64,000 bases of DNA from Alcanivorax sp. (GTDB taxonomy: Bacteria; Pseudomonadota; Gammaproteobacteria; Pseudomonadales; Alcanivoracaceae): positions 62,001 through 126,000 of the forward strand of contig JAKUPL010000008.1 of the NCBI GenBank assembly GCA_022449455.1, read 5' to 3'. Under the pieces are notes generated by a model. The model saw only the letters and a list, made by a program, of their open reading frames with translations. It was not told the DNA's origin and did not search any database. Positions 31,624 to 40,129 of this stretch are shown in pieces. The translations under genes were made by a program, and so were the position numbers. Each line of letters opens with the position of its first letter. Position 1 is the first letter of the stretch.

Positions 31624-32184
31624 TCAAGCCAGTCCCTGATCGACCCAGCTCTTGATCGAGGCCCAGACCACCGACAGAGGCAGCGACATGCCTTCGGCCA
31701 AGTCCATGGCGGCATCGAGGATGGAAGTTTCGTCTTCGAGATCGACGGTCCTGCTGTTGGTCACGGCCTTCCATTGCCGCCACAGCTCCGTGTCCTGCTC
31801 CTCGTCCAGCACGGGGTGCCGACCCTTCCGTTTGGGCAGACCAAGGATTTCACGGCGAAGAGCCACTTCCTGATGCGTCAAGCCATAGAACTTGCTGACC
31901 ATCTCCGTGCTCGCGCCCAGCCTGAGCATGCGATCGACTGTGGCGATTTCCTTCTCCACATCCTGCGCCTGCTGGAGCAGCCGCCGCAGCACTTCGCGGT
32001 TGACCGTCACTGAGCACCAGGAGACGTTGGCGTTGGCCAGCACGCTGATCAGCGCGGGATGCTTGAGGGCGTCCAGCTCTGCCTCGCCAAACCCCATCAG
32101 CTTGCAGCGGCGCAGTTGCCCATTGCGCAGGTCATAGAGGGCCTGGGCGATGACAGCCTGGTTGAGTGGGTGTGCTGTGGACAT
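31624..32184 (-). CDS. DUF2857 (STY4526-like) protein
   Basis: This soluble protein of 186 residues begins MSTAHPLNQAVIAQALYDL. It has a helix-turn-helix-like central region (GLTHQEVALRREILGLPKRKGR) and the family segment CKLMGFGEAELDALKHP near residue 30. DUF2857 proteins accompany the STY4528 replication protein and ParB in this element family; relatives in ICEclc-type elements include transcriptional activators of transfer. Here that role is possible but not shown. It is followed after three bases by the replication gene. Confidence 0.83.
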   Translation of the reverse strand: MSTAHPLNQAVIAQALYDLRNGQLRRCKLMGFGEAELDALKHPALISVLANANVSWCSVTVNREVLRRLLQQAQDVEKEIATVDRMLRLGASTEMVSKFYGLTHQEVALRREILGLPKRKGRHPVLDEEQDTELWRQWKAVTNSRTVDLEDETSILDAAMDLAEGMSLPLSVVWASIKSWVDQGLA

Positions 32185-32199
32185 GCTGGCCTCCCTCGC

Positions 32200-33792
32200 T
32201 TAGGTTCCAGAGTCCGCAGCGCCGGCTTCGAGATCGAGCAGGCGGCGGGCCAGTCGCAGCAGGCGGAACAGCTTGACCAGCGCGGTGTCGCTCAATCTTC
32301 GGGTTACGTCGCCCTGGCCGTACAGCAGCGCCGGCAGGTCGATGACGACTTGCCCGTTGTCCAGACCGACGTCGGCGGGCTGCTGACCGGCCAGGCAAGC
32401 CAACAGCGTATGGACGGCACGGCCCTTTGGCGCCAGGCTTGAGGTATGGGCACGGCAGGCGAAGCCGATACCGTCTGGGCGGTCATCGATGCACTCGCCC
32501 AGGTCTGCCTCGACCGCAATCTCGCGGGCGAACTGCGCGACGTGGATGCGCAGGTGCTCGGGTGTGTCCAGGCCGGGGGCGATGTACCAGACATCCGAGA
32601 TCGGATAGAGCCCGCCAGCCTGCACCGGGATGGACTGCAAGACGTTCGCCGAGAAGTCGCGCGGCAGTGCATCGCCCAACTGGTCGGCGACCATGCGCTG
32701 GATGGACTCAAGCCGTTCGGTTGTCGGCGCCGGGGAGACGATGTGCTCTTGAAGCAGGCTGCCATCCGTGTCGCTTTTGCCCGTTGATGGCGTTGCCGCA
32801 GGCTTCGCGGCGGGTGGCGCGGTATCGACAGGTGGGCGCGCGATGGCCTCTGGCTCTGGCAAGGCAGGCGGTGTCGAGGGCGGCGTCGGCTCGCTGACCA
32901 AGGCACGCTGGCGGCTCTCGGATTCGGTCATGTCCAGAGCGAGCACGTCGTAATCGACGTCCAGCAATTCGGCCATCTGGCCGATCAGCTCGTCCTGTAC
33001 GCGCTGCGTAGAGAACTCGTCGGCCTGGACATCGAATTGCGACAGCACTTCCTGAAAGAACTCGTCGAAGTCCTGAACCAGTGAGCGGCCTTTGGCGTAA
33101 TGCTCCCAGGTGCGCTCGCAGGCCTTGCGCATGACCGACAACCGCTCGACCTGGTGACGCCCCAGGCCGGCGTAGAGCACGGTCGGGATTGCGGGCAGCA
33201 GGTAGCGTACGGCGTCGGCCATCCGGCTGATGTGCGATTGCTGCACGGGGTATCCGTCGGCGGCCAGGCGGCGAGCCAGCTCGGACTGGCTCAGGGTGGA
33301 GCGGATTTCCAGTTCGTAGAACTCGCGCGCTTTCTCGACGCCCAAAGCGCGCTCGATGAAGGTGAGGCCACCGCGCAGTTCGTTTTCCGCAAGATGCCCG
33401 GTGAGCGCGACGATCTCACCACGCTCGGGCCACGGGCGGAACAGGCATGAGACCCGAAAAAAGCGTTCGTCCTTGGTCTCCGACCAGAGTTCGCGCAGGA
33501 TTGCCAGTCGCGTGTTGCCGCCATTGCGGATGATGTAGTGATCGTCGCCGGGCCGCCGGGTGATGGCCGGAGCCGCGTCCAGGCCACGCTCGCGGATGGA
33601 TGCCTTGATTTCCTCGTACACCGGATTGCGCTTCTTGCGCGGGTCGTGGTCGTAGGGGTGCAACTGGTCGAGCGTCACGACCATGGGCGTGTCGGCGATC
33701 GGGTCGCTCAAGGTCGTTGCTGACGGGCCGCTGCGCTCGAACCCGGACGCGAGCAGTTTGCCGGCCATCTGCTGGGAGGTGATCTCAGTCAT
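32200..33792 (-). CDS. parB: ParB family partition protein (PFGI-1 type)
   Basis: This 530-residue protein has the ParB/Srx nuclease-like N-terminal domain with VTLDQLHPYDHDPRKKRN (about residue 38), the GDDHYIIRNGGNTRLAIL box (about 82) and a helix-turn-helix region (STLSQSELARRLAADGYPVQQSHISRMADAVRYLLP in outline, about 178-212). A long linker and an ICE-specific C-terminal domain follow. It probably binds centromere-like sites and works with ParA to keep the element. The start at 33792 overlaps the small HicA-like gene by eight bases. Confidence 0.9.
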   Translation of the reverse strand: MTEITSQQMAGKLLASGFERSGPSATTLSDPIADTPMVVTLDQLHPYDHDPRKKRNPVYEEIKASIRERGLDAAPAITRRPGDDHYIIRNGGNTRLAILRELWSETKDERFFRVSCLFRPWPERGEIVALTGHLAENELRGGLTFIERALGVEKAREFYELEIRSTLSQSELARRLAADGYPVQQSHISRMADAVRYLLPAIPTVLYAGLGRHQVERLSVMRKACERTWEHYAKGRSLVQDFDEFFQEVLSQFDVQADEFSTQRVQDELIGQMAELLDVDYDVLALDMTESESRQRALVSEPTPPSTPPALPEPEAIARPPVDTAPPAAKPAATPSTGKSDTDGSLLQEHIVSPAPTTERLESIQRMVADQLGDALPRDFSANVLQSIPVQAGGLYPISDVWYIAPGLDTPEHLRIHVAQFAREIAVEADLGECIDDRPDGIGFACRAHTSSLAPKGRAVHTLLACLAGQQPADVGLDNGQVVIDLPALLYGQGDVTRRLSDTALVKLFRLLRLARRLLDLEAGAADSGT

Positions 33793-34033
33793 GGCCGCCC
33801 CCCTGCGCTAGGGATCGGGTCTCGCGCTCGGCGCGACGGATCTGCGCACGGGCGTTGAGGGCTGCCCGGTGATCGCTGGCCGTCGAGCTGGTGTAGATCG
33901 CGGCGCAGCCTGCCTTGGTGAACTTGAGGTGACCGCCCGCCGTGCGCTTGACGTGCCAGCCTTCGCCGACGGCGAACTCGATCAGGGCGCGCAGCCGGCT
34001 GTGGCCTCGGGCCAGTTCATGTGCGTTGGCCAT
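33785..34033 (-). CDS. Small HicA-like protein between parA and parB
   Basis: This 82-residue basic protein has a short GEGWHVKRTAGGHLKFTKAG-type segment (about residues 28-47) that resembles the double-stranded-RNA-binding-like fold of HicA toxins, with the active-site-type histidine in GGHLKF. A charged helical tail rich in R and E follows. No HicB antitoxin gene is next to it, so it may be a domesticated accessory of the partition operon. It overlaps both parA (upstream, 17 bp) and parB (downstream, 8 bp). Confidence 0.72.
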   Translation of the reverse strand: MANAHELARGHSRLRALIEFAVGEGWHVKRTAGGHLKFTKAGCAAIYTSSTASDHRAALNARAQIRRAERETRSLAQGGGHD

Positions 34034-34892
34034 GGGGCCTCCTGGTATCAAGAGGCTGTGGCGGACGGCCGGACACTGCGGCAAATCGATCCTGCCACTG
34101 CGGGAGCAATTCGCCAGCAAGATCGCGCATGGTGGCGAGCGCGGCGGGAGCGACTCTGCCCACTGGCTGGCGGTACTCGACCCGATGCACCGGTAGGCCG
34201 CGCGTCGCGGCACGCGGATAAGCCTCAATGGCCGGCACGTCGGTGGCCAACACGCCGATGTCGGTATGGTCTTGAAACAGATCGCGCAGCGCCTGCTGGA
34301 TCAGCCGGGCGTTGGCGGACACCGGATGGACGCGGTTGATGAGCAGGTGCAGCGGCGGCGGCTCGATGCCCAGCTGCCGGTACGGCGCAATGTCCGCGAG
34401 CAACTGCATGGTGCCGCGCCGCAGCTCGCGGGCGGCGAGGATTTCTGGGGTCACTGGCGACAGCGCGAGGTCGGAGGCCAGCACCGCCATCTCCAGCAGT
34501 ACCGAGCGCGCGCCCTGGGTGTCGATCAGCACCAGGTCGTAGAGGGGTTTGAGCGCCGGAAGCAGATGCCGCAGCCGCAGGCGCCCGTCTGGCGCGTGCA
34601 GCAGCAAGGTGTTCAGTTCGCCTCGGTGGTCGTTGGAGAGCACCAAGTCCAGGCCCGTGATGATCGTGCGGGACACAAGCTGGTCGAGGTCGCGCTCGTT
34701 GAAGGCCAGCAATTCATAGATGCCGCCCGGCGCGCGGTGAGCCAGCTCGTAGTAGGAGGACAAGGTGGGCTGCACATCGAGATCGAGCAGCAGCACGCGC
34801 AGCCCGGCGTCCGCAGCGAGACCACCCAGGTTTGCAGCCGTGGTGGTCTTGCCGACCCCACCTTTGGTTGAAATGATGGATACGACCTGCAT
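34017..34892 (-). CDS. parA: ParA family partition ATPase
   Basis: This 291-residue Walker-type ATPase has a deviant Walker A box KGGVGKTT (residues 10-17), a switch region (LLLDLDVQPTLSSYYEL, about residue 35) and a Walker B-like LVLIDTQGARS (about residue 120). With ParB it segregates or stabilises the element. It follows the AlpA-like gene after 42 bases and overlaps the HicA-like gene, so alpA-parA-hicA-like-parB form one transcript. Confidence 0.92.
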   Translation of the reverse strand: MQVVSIISTKGGVGKTTTAANLGGLAADAGLRVLLLDLDVQPTLSSYYELAHRAPGGIYELLAFNERDLDQLVSRTIITGLDLVLSNDHRGELNTLLLHAPDGRLRLRHLLPALKPLYDLVLIDTQGARSVLLEMAVLASDLALSPVTPEILAARELRRGTMQLLADIAPYRQLGIEPPPLHLLINRVHPVSANARLIQQALRDLFQDHTDIGVLATDVPAIEAYPRAATRGLPVHRVEYRQPVGRVAPAALATMRDLAGELLPQWQDRFAAVSGRPPQPLDTRRPHGQRT

Positions 34893-34934
34893 GGCGTTCT
34901 CCGTATGAGGATGGAAAGTCCGCGGGAGGACGGG

Positions 34935-35147
34935 TCAGGCCCGGTTGTTGACGCGCTCGTCGATCCACTGATCGATTTCGATGGAATCCCAGCCCACGGC
35001 GCGCACGCCCAGACGCAGCGCCTGCGGGAACTGGCGTTTCTTCATCAGGTTGTAGATGTGGGCGCGCTTGAAACCGGATTTCGCTTCGACTTCTTCCAGG
35101 CGCAGGATGCGGCGCTCGTTTGGCTGCAGTACAGGTGTTTGCGACAT
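34935..35147 (-). CDS. AlpA-family DNA-binding regulator
   Basis: This small MerR/AlpA-type winged helix protein of 70 residues contains RILRLEEVEAKSGFKRAHIY (recognition helix region) and FPQALRLGVRAVGWDSIEID, the standard AlpA pattern, where RAVGW precedes the last helix. AlpA proteins regulate integrase or excision genes of islands. It is the first gene of the par operon; the upstream region has two palindromes. The ATG at 35147 is used; a GTG three codons earlier is possible. Confidence 0.87.
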   Translation of the reverse strand: MSQTPVLQPNERRILRLEEVEAKSGFKRAHIYNLMKKRQFPQALRLGVRAVGWDSIEIDQWIDERVNNRA

Positions 35148-35191
35148 GGCGGTCACTCCTGAACGCTCAGTGGCGTTTGTTGGCGTGACCT

Positions 35192-35234
35192 CTATTCAAT
35201 AGACACGGCTGCGAAAAGACATTGCAAATGCAAT
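35192..35234 (-). promoter_or_regulatory. Promoter/operator region of the alpA-par operon
   Basis: This AT-rich segment holds two palindromes: CTATT-C-AATAG (35,192-35,202) and ATTGCA-AA-TGCAAT (35,221-35,234), centred about 30 bp apart. On the minus strand TTGCAA (part of the second) and TCTATT (part of the first) are placed about as -35 and -10 elements, so the palindromes would overlap a promoter, as expected for an autoregulated operator. Confidence 0.45.
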
Positions 35235-35265
35235 CTCCGCGACTGCACATACAAGCTGGCAAATC

Positions 35266-36021
35266 TCAGAGGGAAGTGCTACGCAGCCGGCGCCTGGCGG
35301 TGGCGAACTTGCCGTTCAATGTCCGCTCCGCGATGCCCATGGCACCGCTGTGATGGGCGACCAGCGCGCTGACCACGGCCTCCTGCGTCTTGAAGCTGGA
35401 GTACGGCGTGCCCGATGGCGACTGGCCGAGCATCAGCTCCAACAGGCCGCCAACGATGTTCAGGTAGGTGGCCTCGGCTCGATCACTGATCGGACACTGC
35501 GCGCATGCCGGAATCACCGTGGGCTGCTTGAGCAGCGCGTCATGCTTGTCCTGCAACTCGCGAAGCTGACGTTTGGTCTGTTCCAGGACGGATTTCAAAG
35601 CCTGGCGTTCGACCAGCATGGCTTGCCCTGTTTCCAGAGAGATGAAGGGATGGGTGATGCGCTCGCCGCGGGAGAAGAGAAAGCCGGGCCGCTGCTCGGG
35701 GTAGTGCTGGCGCATCCAGCACTTCAGATCGACATGGCGTACCGTCAGATCAGGCGATTCGATCAACGCGGTGTCGCGCGTCGTGATGCCGTGCTGCCCG
35801 AAGGGTAGTTCCCCGTTGAGGATGCCGTCATAGATGCGGTCGGTGTACAGCCGCAGTTCGCCCAAACGTGGGCAGTCCAGCGACTGCGGCAGATTCATAG
35901 GCGACGAGACCGAAGCCAGGATCACCTGCTCGTATCGCAGCAGTCCGGCCCAGCGGATGGATGCTTCGAGCGGGCGGTAGAACACCTTTGATGTTGGTGC
36001 ATCATTTTTGTTCTCGTGCAT
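35266..36021 (-). CDS. Conserved ICE protein of unknown function
   Basis: This soluble protein of 251 residues begins MHENKNDAPTSKVFYRPLEA. It has an N-terminal globular half, a coiled-coil stretch (QALKSVLEQTKRQLRELQDKH, about residues 150-178) and a CAQCP motif. It ends in a basic tail (GKFATARRRLRSTSL). Proteins of this form occur next to parA/alpA in related islands without a named function. It is separated from alpA by a 118-bp gap that holds the palindromes. Confidence 0.75.
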   Translation of the reverse strand: MHENKNDAPTSKVFYRPLEASIRWAGLLRYEQVILASVSSPMNLPQSLDCPRLGELRLYTDRIYDGILNGELPFGQHGITTRDTALIESPDLTVRHVDLKCWMRQHYPEQRPGFLFSRGERITHPFISLETGQAMLVERQALKSVLEQTKRQLRELQDKHDALLKQPTVIPACAQCPISDRAEATYLNIVGGLLELMLGQSPSGTPYSSFKTQEAVVSALVAHHSGAMGIAERTLNGKFATARRRLRSTSL

Positions 36022-36585
36022 GCTCCGTCTCCTTCCAGGAGAAGAACTACAGGGCCGACTGCTTTTGCAGCCGTCCTCATGGTCGGCCTGTTGTCCGCGC
36101 AAGACGCGAGTGATGACGCCCGCTTTTGATTACTTCTGATCAGTTCGCGCAACGAGTAGGCGTTGTGTGCTCGATGTGCAAAAATCCATCGAGCACAAGA
36201 AAATCGAGCGTCCGTCGCTGCTCGACAATGACGCTTGCGCTATCAGGATCGTGAGAAGTTGCGGCTCCCGCAAAACCGTATCGGTATGGTCTGATACGCC
36301 AGCGGTTTCAAAAAGCGGCGAGCGGTCGGAATCTATTGCTCGGGGCTTGGGATTGGCAACGGAAATCTGCTGGCGTCATATCCGATCTGGATACTGATAT
36401 AGCGAGATAGCATCACAGAGAAGTCGCCCATGGTGACTGCCGAGCGCTGATCCGACGCTAAACGCTGCCTGCCAAAACGTGGAAATTGCGAGTTGGCCGC
36501 GCAGAAGACGGATGGGCGGCCATGCGAAGCGATCGACGTTCCCTCCTTTGACCTTGACCGGACGGTGCTGCCGCCCGGCCTCAGC
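36022..36585. other. Gene-free stretch between the integrase stop and the 36021 gene
   Basis: This 564-bp stretch is less GC-rich than its surroundings. It contains a perfect 11-bp inverted repeat (TGTGCTCGATG at 36,166-36,176 and CATCGAGCACA at 36,187-36,197, 10-nt loop), 145 bp before the start of the gene at 36021. Short open frames exist (for example 36,167-36,397 on the plus strand) but show no protein character. It probably holds the promoter of the 36021 gene and the end of the integrase transcript. Confidence 0.45.
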
Positions 36586-38514
36586 TCAACGGGCGACGGG
36601 ATCTTCGGGCATATCAACCAACATTGCCGTTTTTACCAGGCGCTCTACAGTCTGCCTGGCCAGCACCGGAGACGCCTCCGATTGCTCTGCAAGCTCATCG
36701 GTTTCTATGGCATGTGCGGCGACCAGTCGAGCTGCAAGATGCAGGTTGGTCGGATCGACGGCCTCGATGACTGGACACTTGCCCAGGGCATCGTATGGCC
36801 GCAGCAGTGCGTGATAGATGTGCCAGGTGTCGATACCGCGCGGCACCAGCTTCAGGACAGCCTGAATCAGCTTGCGCTTGATGGGGTCGAGTTGCCAGTC
36901 CGGGACGCGCTGCCCACGGTGACCCAGATGGATCGACAGGAGATTGCCGGCCTGAATCTCGTAAGTGATCCAGCGGCGGGACTTGCCAACCAGCTTGGCG
37001 TAATCGGCCACCGACAGGTTGTGGGATGCCTCGAATATCTCCAGCAATTGCAAGCGCTCGCGCTGCACCTCTGACAGCGTGGGTCGCGCGTACTCGGGCA
37101 GATGCACCGCCGAAAGTCGATAGACGGAAGCTGGAACCGCTGGTGCATCGGGTGCAGGCGCAACGATCAACTGAGGGGCGTTTGGATTCAGGGCGGGCGG
37201 CTGCGCTGCCGCCTGTCCGGCGATTGTGGGCAGGCCCTGCAACGTGATGGTCAAGTGCGTGCTGGCAACTTCGACCTGATTCTGCTCGAACAAGTCCAGC
37301 CGGTCGGCCCAGTCCTGCATCATGACGCGGCGTTGCTCGACGTACTCGGCGTGGTTGTAGGTCGCGCTGATCCGATCCGGATCGGCATGCGAAAGTTGGG
37401 CGTCTACCCACTTGGGCGGATACCCCAATTCATTGAGCGCAGTCGAGATGGTGGCGCGAACGCCATGCCCAGTGAGTTGGTCTTCATAGCCCATACGCTT
37501 GAGCGCGCCATTGAGCGTGTTCTCGCTCAGAGGGTTTTTCAGGCACCAATCACCGGGGATGAGATACACCTGTGCTGGCTTCAGATTTCCCAGCAAATGA
37601 CGAACGACCTCTTGTGCCTGCAACGACAGTGGCACGATGTATGGCGGGATGTCGGCGAAACGCTGGCGCTTCTTCTTGGTGAGCTGCTTGCGTTGCTTGA
37701 GCCTGACAACCGGGATGATCCACAGACCGCGCTCCAGATCAAACTGATCGGGCGTGGCGTAGCGCAATTCACCGGTGCGCACGCCCGTGAGCAGCAGCAG
37801 ACGTAGACCCAGTTGCGTATTCAGGCGACCGCTGTACTTGCGCAACGTCTGCAGCATTGCCGGCAGCTCGGGCATGCGCAAAAAGGGATTGTTCTCCACC
37901 GGGGGCAGCGGCATCGCCACCACGTCCAAATCCTTGGCCGGGTTGTCGCCCATGTTGGGCACCACCACCGAGGCGTAGGTGAATAGCTGGCTGAACCAGG
38001 TGCGCAGCTTCTCGGCCACCGACAGCGAGCCACGCTTTTCCACTCTGCCGATGATGTCCAGCAGGTGGGCGCGGGTGACGTCGTAGATGGTCAGGTGGCG
38101 CAATACGGGAAACACGTCCTTGGCGAAGACGCGCCCGATCTGCTTGGGCGTACTTTGGCGGCCCTCATTTTCCAGAGAGAGGCTGCGGTGGGCCAGCCAT
38201 TTGTCGTAGATGGCCTGGAAGGTGTGCTCGCCCGCCAGGACGATGGCGTGGCGCTTGCGCTTGCGCTCCGAATGCGGGTTGATGCCCTTGGCCAGCATGG
38301 TCCGGGCCTCGTCGCGCAGATTGCGAGCGTCTTTCAGGGAAAGCGCGGGATAGCCACCGAAGGACATGCGCTCGCGCTTGCCGCCCCAAGTGAAGCGGAA
38401 GTGCCAGGCCTTGAAGCCGGTGGCGGAGATGTAGAAGTAGAGACCGTCGAAATCGACAAGCGAATACGCCTTGCCGGTCACCTTGGCCTGTCGAACCTGG
38501 AGGTCTGAAAGCAT
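36586..38514 (-). CDS. int: Site-specific tyrosine recombinase (IntB13/P4-type integrase)
   Basis: This integrase drives insertion and excision at tRNA-Gly. The 642-residue length is near that of ICEclc IntB13. An N-terminal arm-binding domain (about residues 1-90, MLSDLQVRQAKVTGKAYSL) leads to a core-binding domain and a catalytic domain with R246 (TGVRTGELR), H350-x-x-R353 (GHGVR), H376 (LSHADPDR) and nucleophile Y386 (SATYNH). About 220 further residues after the catalytic domain form a C-terminal extension, typical of this subgroup. It is transcribed away from the tRNA; on excision its promoter would face the other end of the element. Confidence 0.94.
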   Translation of the reverse strand: MLSDLQVRQAKVTGKAYSLVDFDGLYFYISATGFKAWHFRFTWGGKRERMSFGGYPALSLKDARNLRDEARTMLAKGINPHSERKRKRHAIVLAGEHTFQAIYDKWLAHRSLSLENEGRQSTPKQIGRVFAKDVFPVLRHLTIYDVTRAHLLDIIGRVEKRGSLSVAEKLRTWFSQLFTYASVVVPNMGDNPAKDLDVVAMPLPPVENNPFLRMPELPAMLQTLRKYSGRLNTQLGLRLLLLTGVRTGELRYATPDQFDLERGLWIIPVVRLKQRKQLTKKKRQRFADIPPYIVPLSLQAQEVVRHLLGNLKPAQVYLIPGDWCLKNPLSENTLNGALKRMGYEDQLTGHGVRATISTALNELGYPPKWVDAQLSHADPDRISATYNHAEYVEQRRVMMQDWADRLDLFEQNQVEVASTHLTITLQGLPTIAGQAAAQPPALNPNAPQLIVAPAPDAPAVPASVYRLSAVHLPEYARPTLSEVQRERLQLLEIFEASHNLSVADYAKLVGKSRRWITYEIQAGNLLSIHLGHRGQRVPDWQLDPIKRKLIQAVLKLVPRGIDTWHIYHALLRPYDALGKCPVIEAVDPTNLHLAARLVAAHAIETDELAEQSEASPVLARQTVERLVKTAMLVDMPEDPVAR

Positions 38515-38669
38515 GAGTCCAACTCCTGCGAAGCGAGTTGGATGCCATGTTCCCGACGGAACCCCGGCTCCTCCAGCAACAATACGGTTTTGGGGACCTC
38601 CGTATTGCCAGTGTACCGCTCAACGTACCAGTTAGAACCGGCTGGGAGTGGATTTCGCTGGATGTCAGT

Positions 38670-38698
38670 GGATTGAGATCAGGTAAAAATCTCAATCC
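38670..38698. repeat. Inverted repeat between int and tRNA-Gly
   Basis: GGATTGAGAT and ATCTCAATCC form a perfect 10-bp inverted repeat with a 9-nt loop, 57 bp inside the att end. It could be a binding site for integrase or excision factors or a weak terminator. Confidence 0.45.
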
Positions 38699-38754
38699 TG
38701 ACAATGACTTACGACGTTCCCTGGCGTTCGGTGGAAGTCCCTGGAAAGTCGAAG

Positions 38755-38774
38755 TGGAGCGGGCGAAGGGAATC
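38755..38774. other. Probable attachment core (attL side), 3' end of tRNA-Gly
   Basis: The last 20 bases of the tRNA gene, including the encoded CCA, form the boundary between element and host. ICEclc-type integrases recombine in the 3' end of tRNA-Gly, and the integrase gene lies immediately inside. The exact crossover position cannot be seen here because the other att copy is outside the window. Confidence 0.65.
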
Positions 38775-38828
38775 GAACCCTCGTATGCAGCTTGGGAAGC
38801 TGCCGTTCTACCATTGAACTACACCCGC
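38755..38828 (-). tRNA. tRNA-Gly (anticodon CCC)
   Basis: The 74-nt cloverleaf on the minus strand has a 7-bp acceptor stem (GCGGGTG with CGCCCGC), D-arm GTTCAATGGTAGAAC, anticodon stem GCAGC/GCTGC with loop TTCCCAA giving anticodon CCC, T-arm GAGGG-TTCGATT-CCCTT and an encoded TCCA end. It is intact, so the ICE restores the 3' end on insertion. Confidence 0.95.
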
Positions 38829-39067
38829 GAAGGGCCGGTATTACACCGGGAATTTGCTGCTCTGTCCAGCACCGGCAGGGTTCCTTGCTGGTTGTCCGTT
38901 TCCGGTGCATCCGTTCCTTTCCCGCGACCCGACTTGCGCTGCCTTGGCGCAGCGTCCTCTCTTTATTGCCGCCGATCCGCCGGTTTTTTGCCGACAAAAA
39001 ATGGCACGTTGCTTGCACTTTCTCTATGGACAGCCGGGTGCCCGTGCCCGGCACATTGGAGGATGCC

Positions 39068-40081
39068 ATGAGTAAGCTGCTTGAAGTGCCGGTGATCGAC
39101 ATCGCCCGTTTCCGGTCCGGCGACGCGGAGGATCGACGGGCGGTGGCCCGGGAGGTGGATCGGGCCTGCACCGACATCGGTTTTCTGATCATCGACGGTC
39201 ACGGTGTCGACCCGGATCTGATCGAGCGGACCCGGGCGGTGTCTCGGGAATTCTTCGATTTGCCGGAGGCGGAAAAACGGCGGGTGGCACGGCCCGGGGT
39301 GGACGTGTCGCGGGGCTACACCGGCCTGGAGGACGAGTCGGTGGCGCGCTCCCGGGACGCCACCGCCACCCAGGGGGATTTGAACGAGAGCCTGATGATC
39401 GGCCCGGTGAACCGGCCGGACGAGGCCTACGCCACGGCGCCGGCCGCCGGCCAGCACTTCGCGCCCAATATCTGGCCGGAGCGGCCGGCGGCGCTGCGGC
39501 CGGTGTGGACCGAGTACTACCGGACCATGGGCGACCTGGCGGCCACCATCATGCGGATTTTCGCGCTGGCGCTGGATCTGGACGAGGAGTACTTCGACGA
39601 CAAGATCGACAAACACATCAGTCGCCTGCGCCTGCGCAACTACCCGGCCCAGGCGCACGCGCCCAAGCCCGGCCAGATTCGCGCCGGAGCCCATTCCGAT
39701 TACGGCAGCCTGACCATCCTGTGCACCGAGGACAAGCCCGGCGGGTTACAGGTCCGCAACGCGGAAGGGGAGTGGGTGGATGTGCCCATCGTGCCGGGCA
39801 CCTTCATCATCAATATCGGCGATCTGATGGAACGCTGGAGCAACGACCGCTGGGTCTCCACCCTGCACCGGGTGGTCAATCCGCCGGCCGGAGCGGGCGG
39901 GGCGGCGCGGCGGCAGTCCATCGTGTTCTTCCACAATCCGAACTACGACGCGCGCATCGAGTGCCTGCCCAATTGCGCTCGGGAAGGCGAGCCGCCCCGC
40001 TACCCGGCGACCACCTCCGGCGAGCACCTGCGGTCCATGTTCGTGACCACGCAGAATACCGCCACGGGGACGGAGGCGTAG
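39068..40081 (+). CDS. 2-oxoglutarate/Fe(II)-dependent oxygenase, isopenicillin-N-synthase family
   Basis: This is a non-haem iron oxygenase of 337 residues that would hydroxylate or desaturate a small substrate with 2-oxoglutarate and O2. The iron ligands are H209 and D211 (GAHSDYGSLT) and H267 (STLHRVV), and the 2-oxoglutarate-binding arginine lies in RRQSIVFF (about 281-282). The N-terminal DIOX_N region begins VPVIDIARF. The start at 39068 has a GGAGG site seven bases upstream. It is the first chromosomal gene beyond the tRNA and stands alone. The substrate is not deducible. Confidence 0.9.
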   Translation: MSKLLEVPVIDIARFRSGDAEDRRAVAREVDRACTDIGFLIIDGHGVDPDLIERTRAVSREFFDLPEAEKRRVARPGVDVSRGYTGLEDESVARSRDATATQGDLNESLMIGPVNRPDEAYATAPAAGQHFAPNIWPERPAALRPVWTEYYRTMGDLAATIMRIFALALDLDEEYFDDKIDKHISRLRLRNYPAQAHAPKPGQIRAGAHSDYGSLTILCTEDKPGGLQVRNAEGEWVDVPIVPGTFIINIGDLMERWSNDRWVSTLHRVVNPPAGAGGAARRQSIVFFHNPNYDARIECLPNCAREGEPPRYPATTSGEHLRSMFVTTQNTATGTEA

Positions 40082-40129
40082 TGAGGGCGGGCGGCCCAAC
40101 GAAACCGCCGGGCCGCGCCAAGGGGAGGG

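Larger units (their letters stand above)
1..38774. mobile_element. Integrative conjugative element (PFGI-1/pKLC102/ICEclc type), integrase-side part; far end outside window
   Basis: All recognisable genes from the window start to 38,514 are on the minus strand and belong to families typical of this ICE group: PilL, PFL_4693 to PFL_4706 transfer proteins, TraD, RAQPRD protein, PFL_4669, STY4528 replication protein, ParAB, SSB, topoisomerase III and a P4/IntB13-like integrase. The integrase begins 241 bp from the 3' end of a tRNA-Gly gene, the usual insertion point of ICEclc-like elements. The other boundary is not visible: I found no second copy of the tRNA 3' end in the window, and the relaxase and later transfer genes are absent, so the element continues left of position 1. 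Confidence 0.93.

Noticed and set aside
36167..36397. A 76-codon plus-strand frame in the gap beside the integrase
   Set aside because: No ribosome binding site, no protein character and opposite orientation to all ICE genes; it overlaps an inverted repeat.
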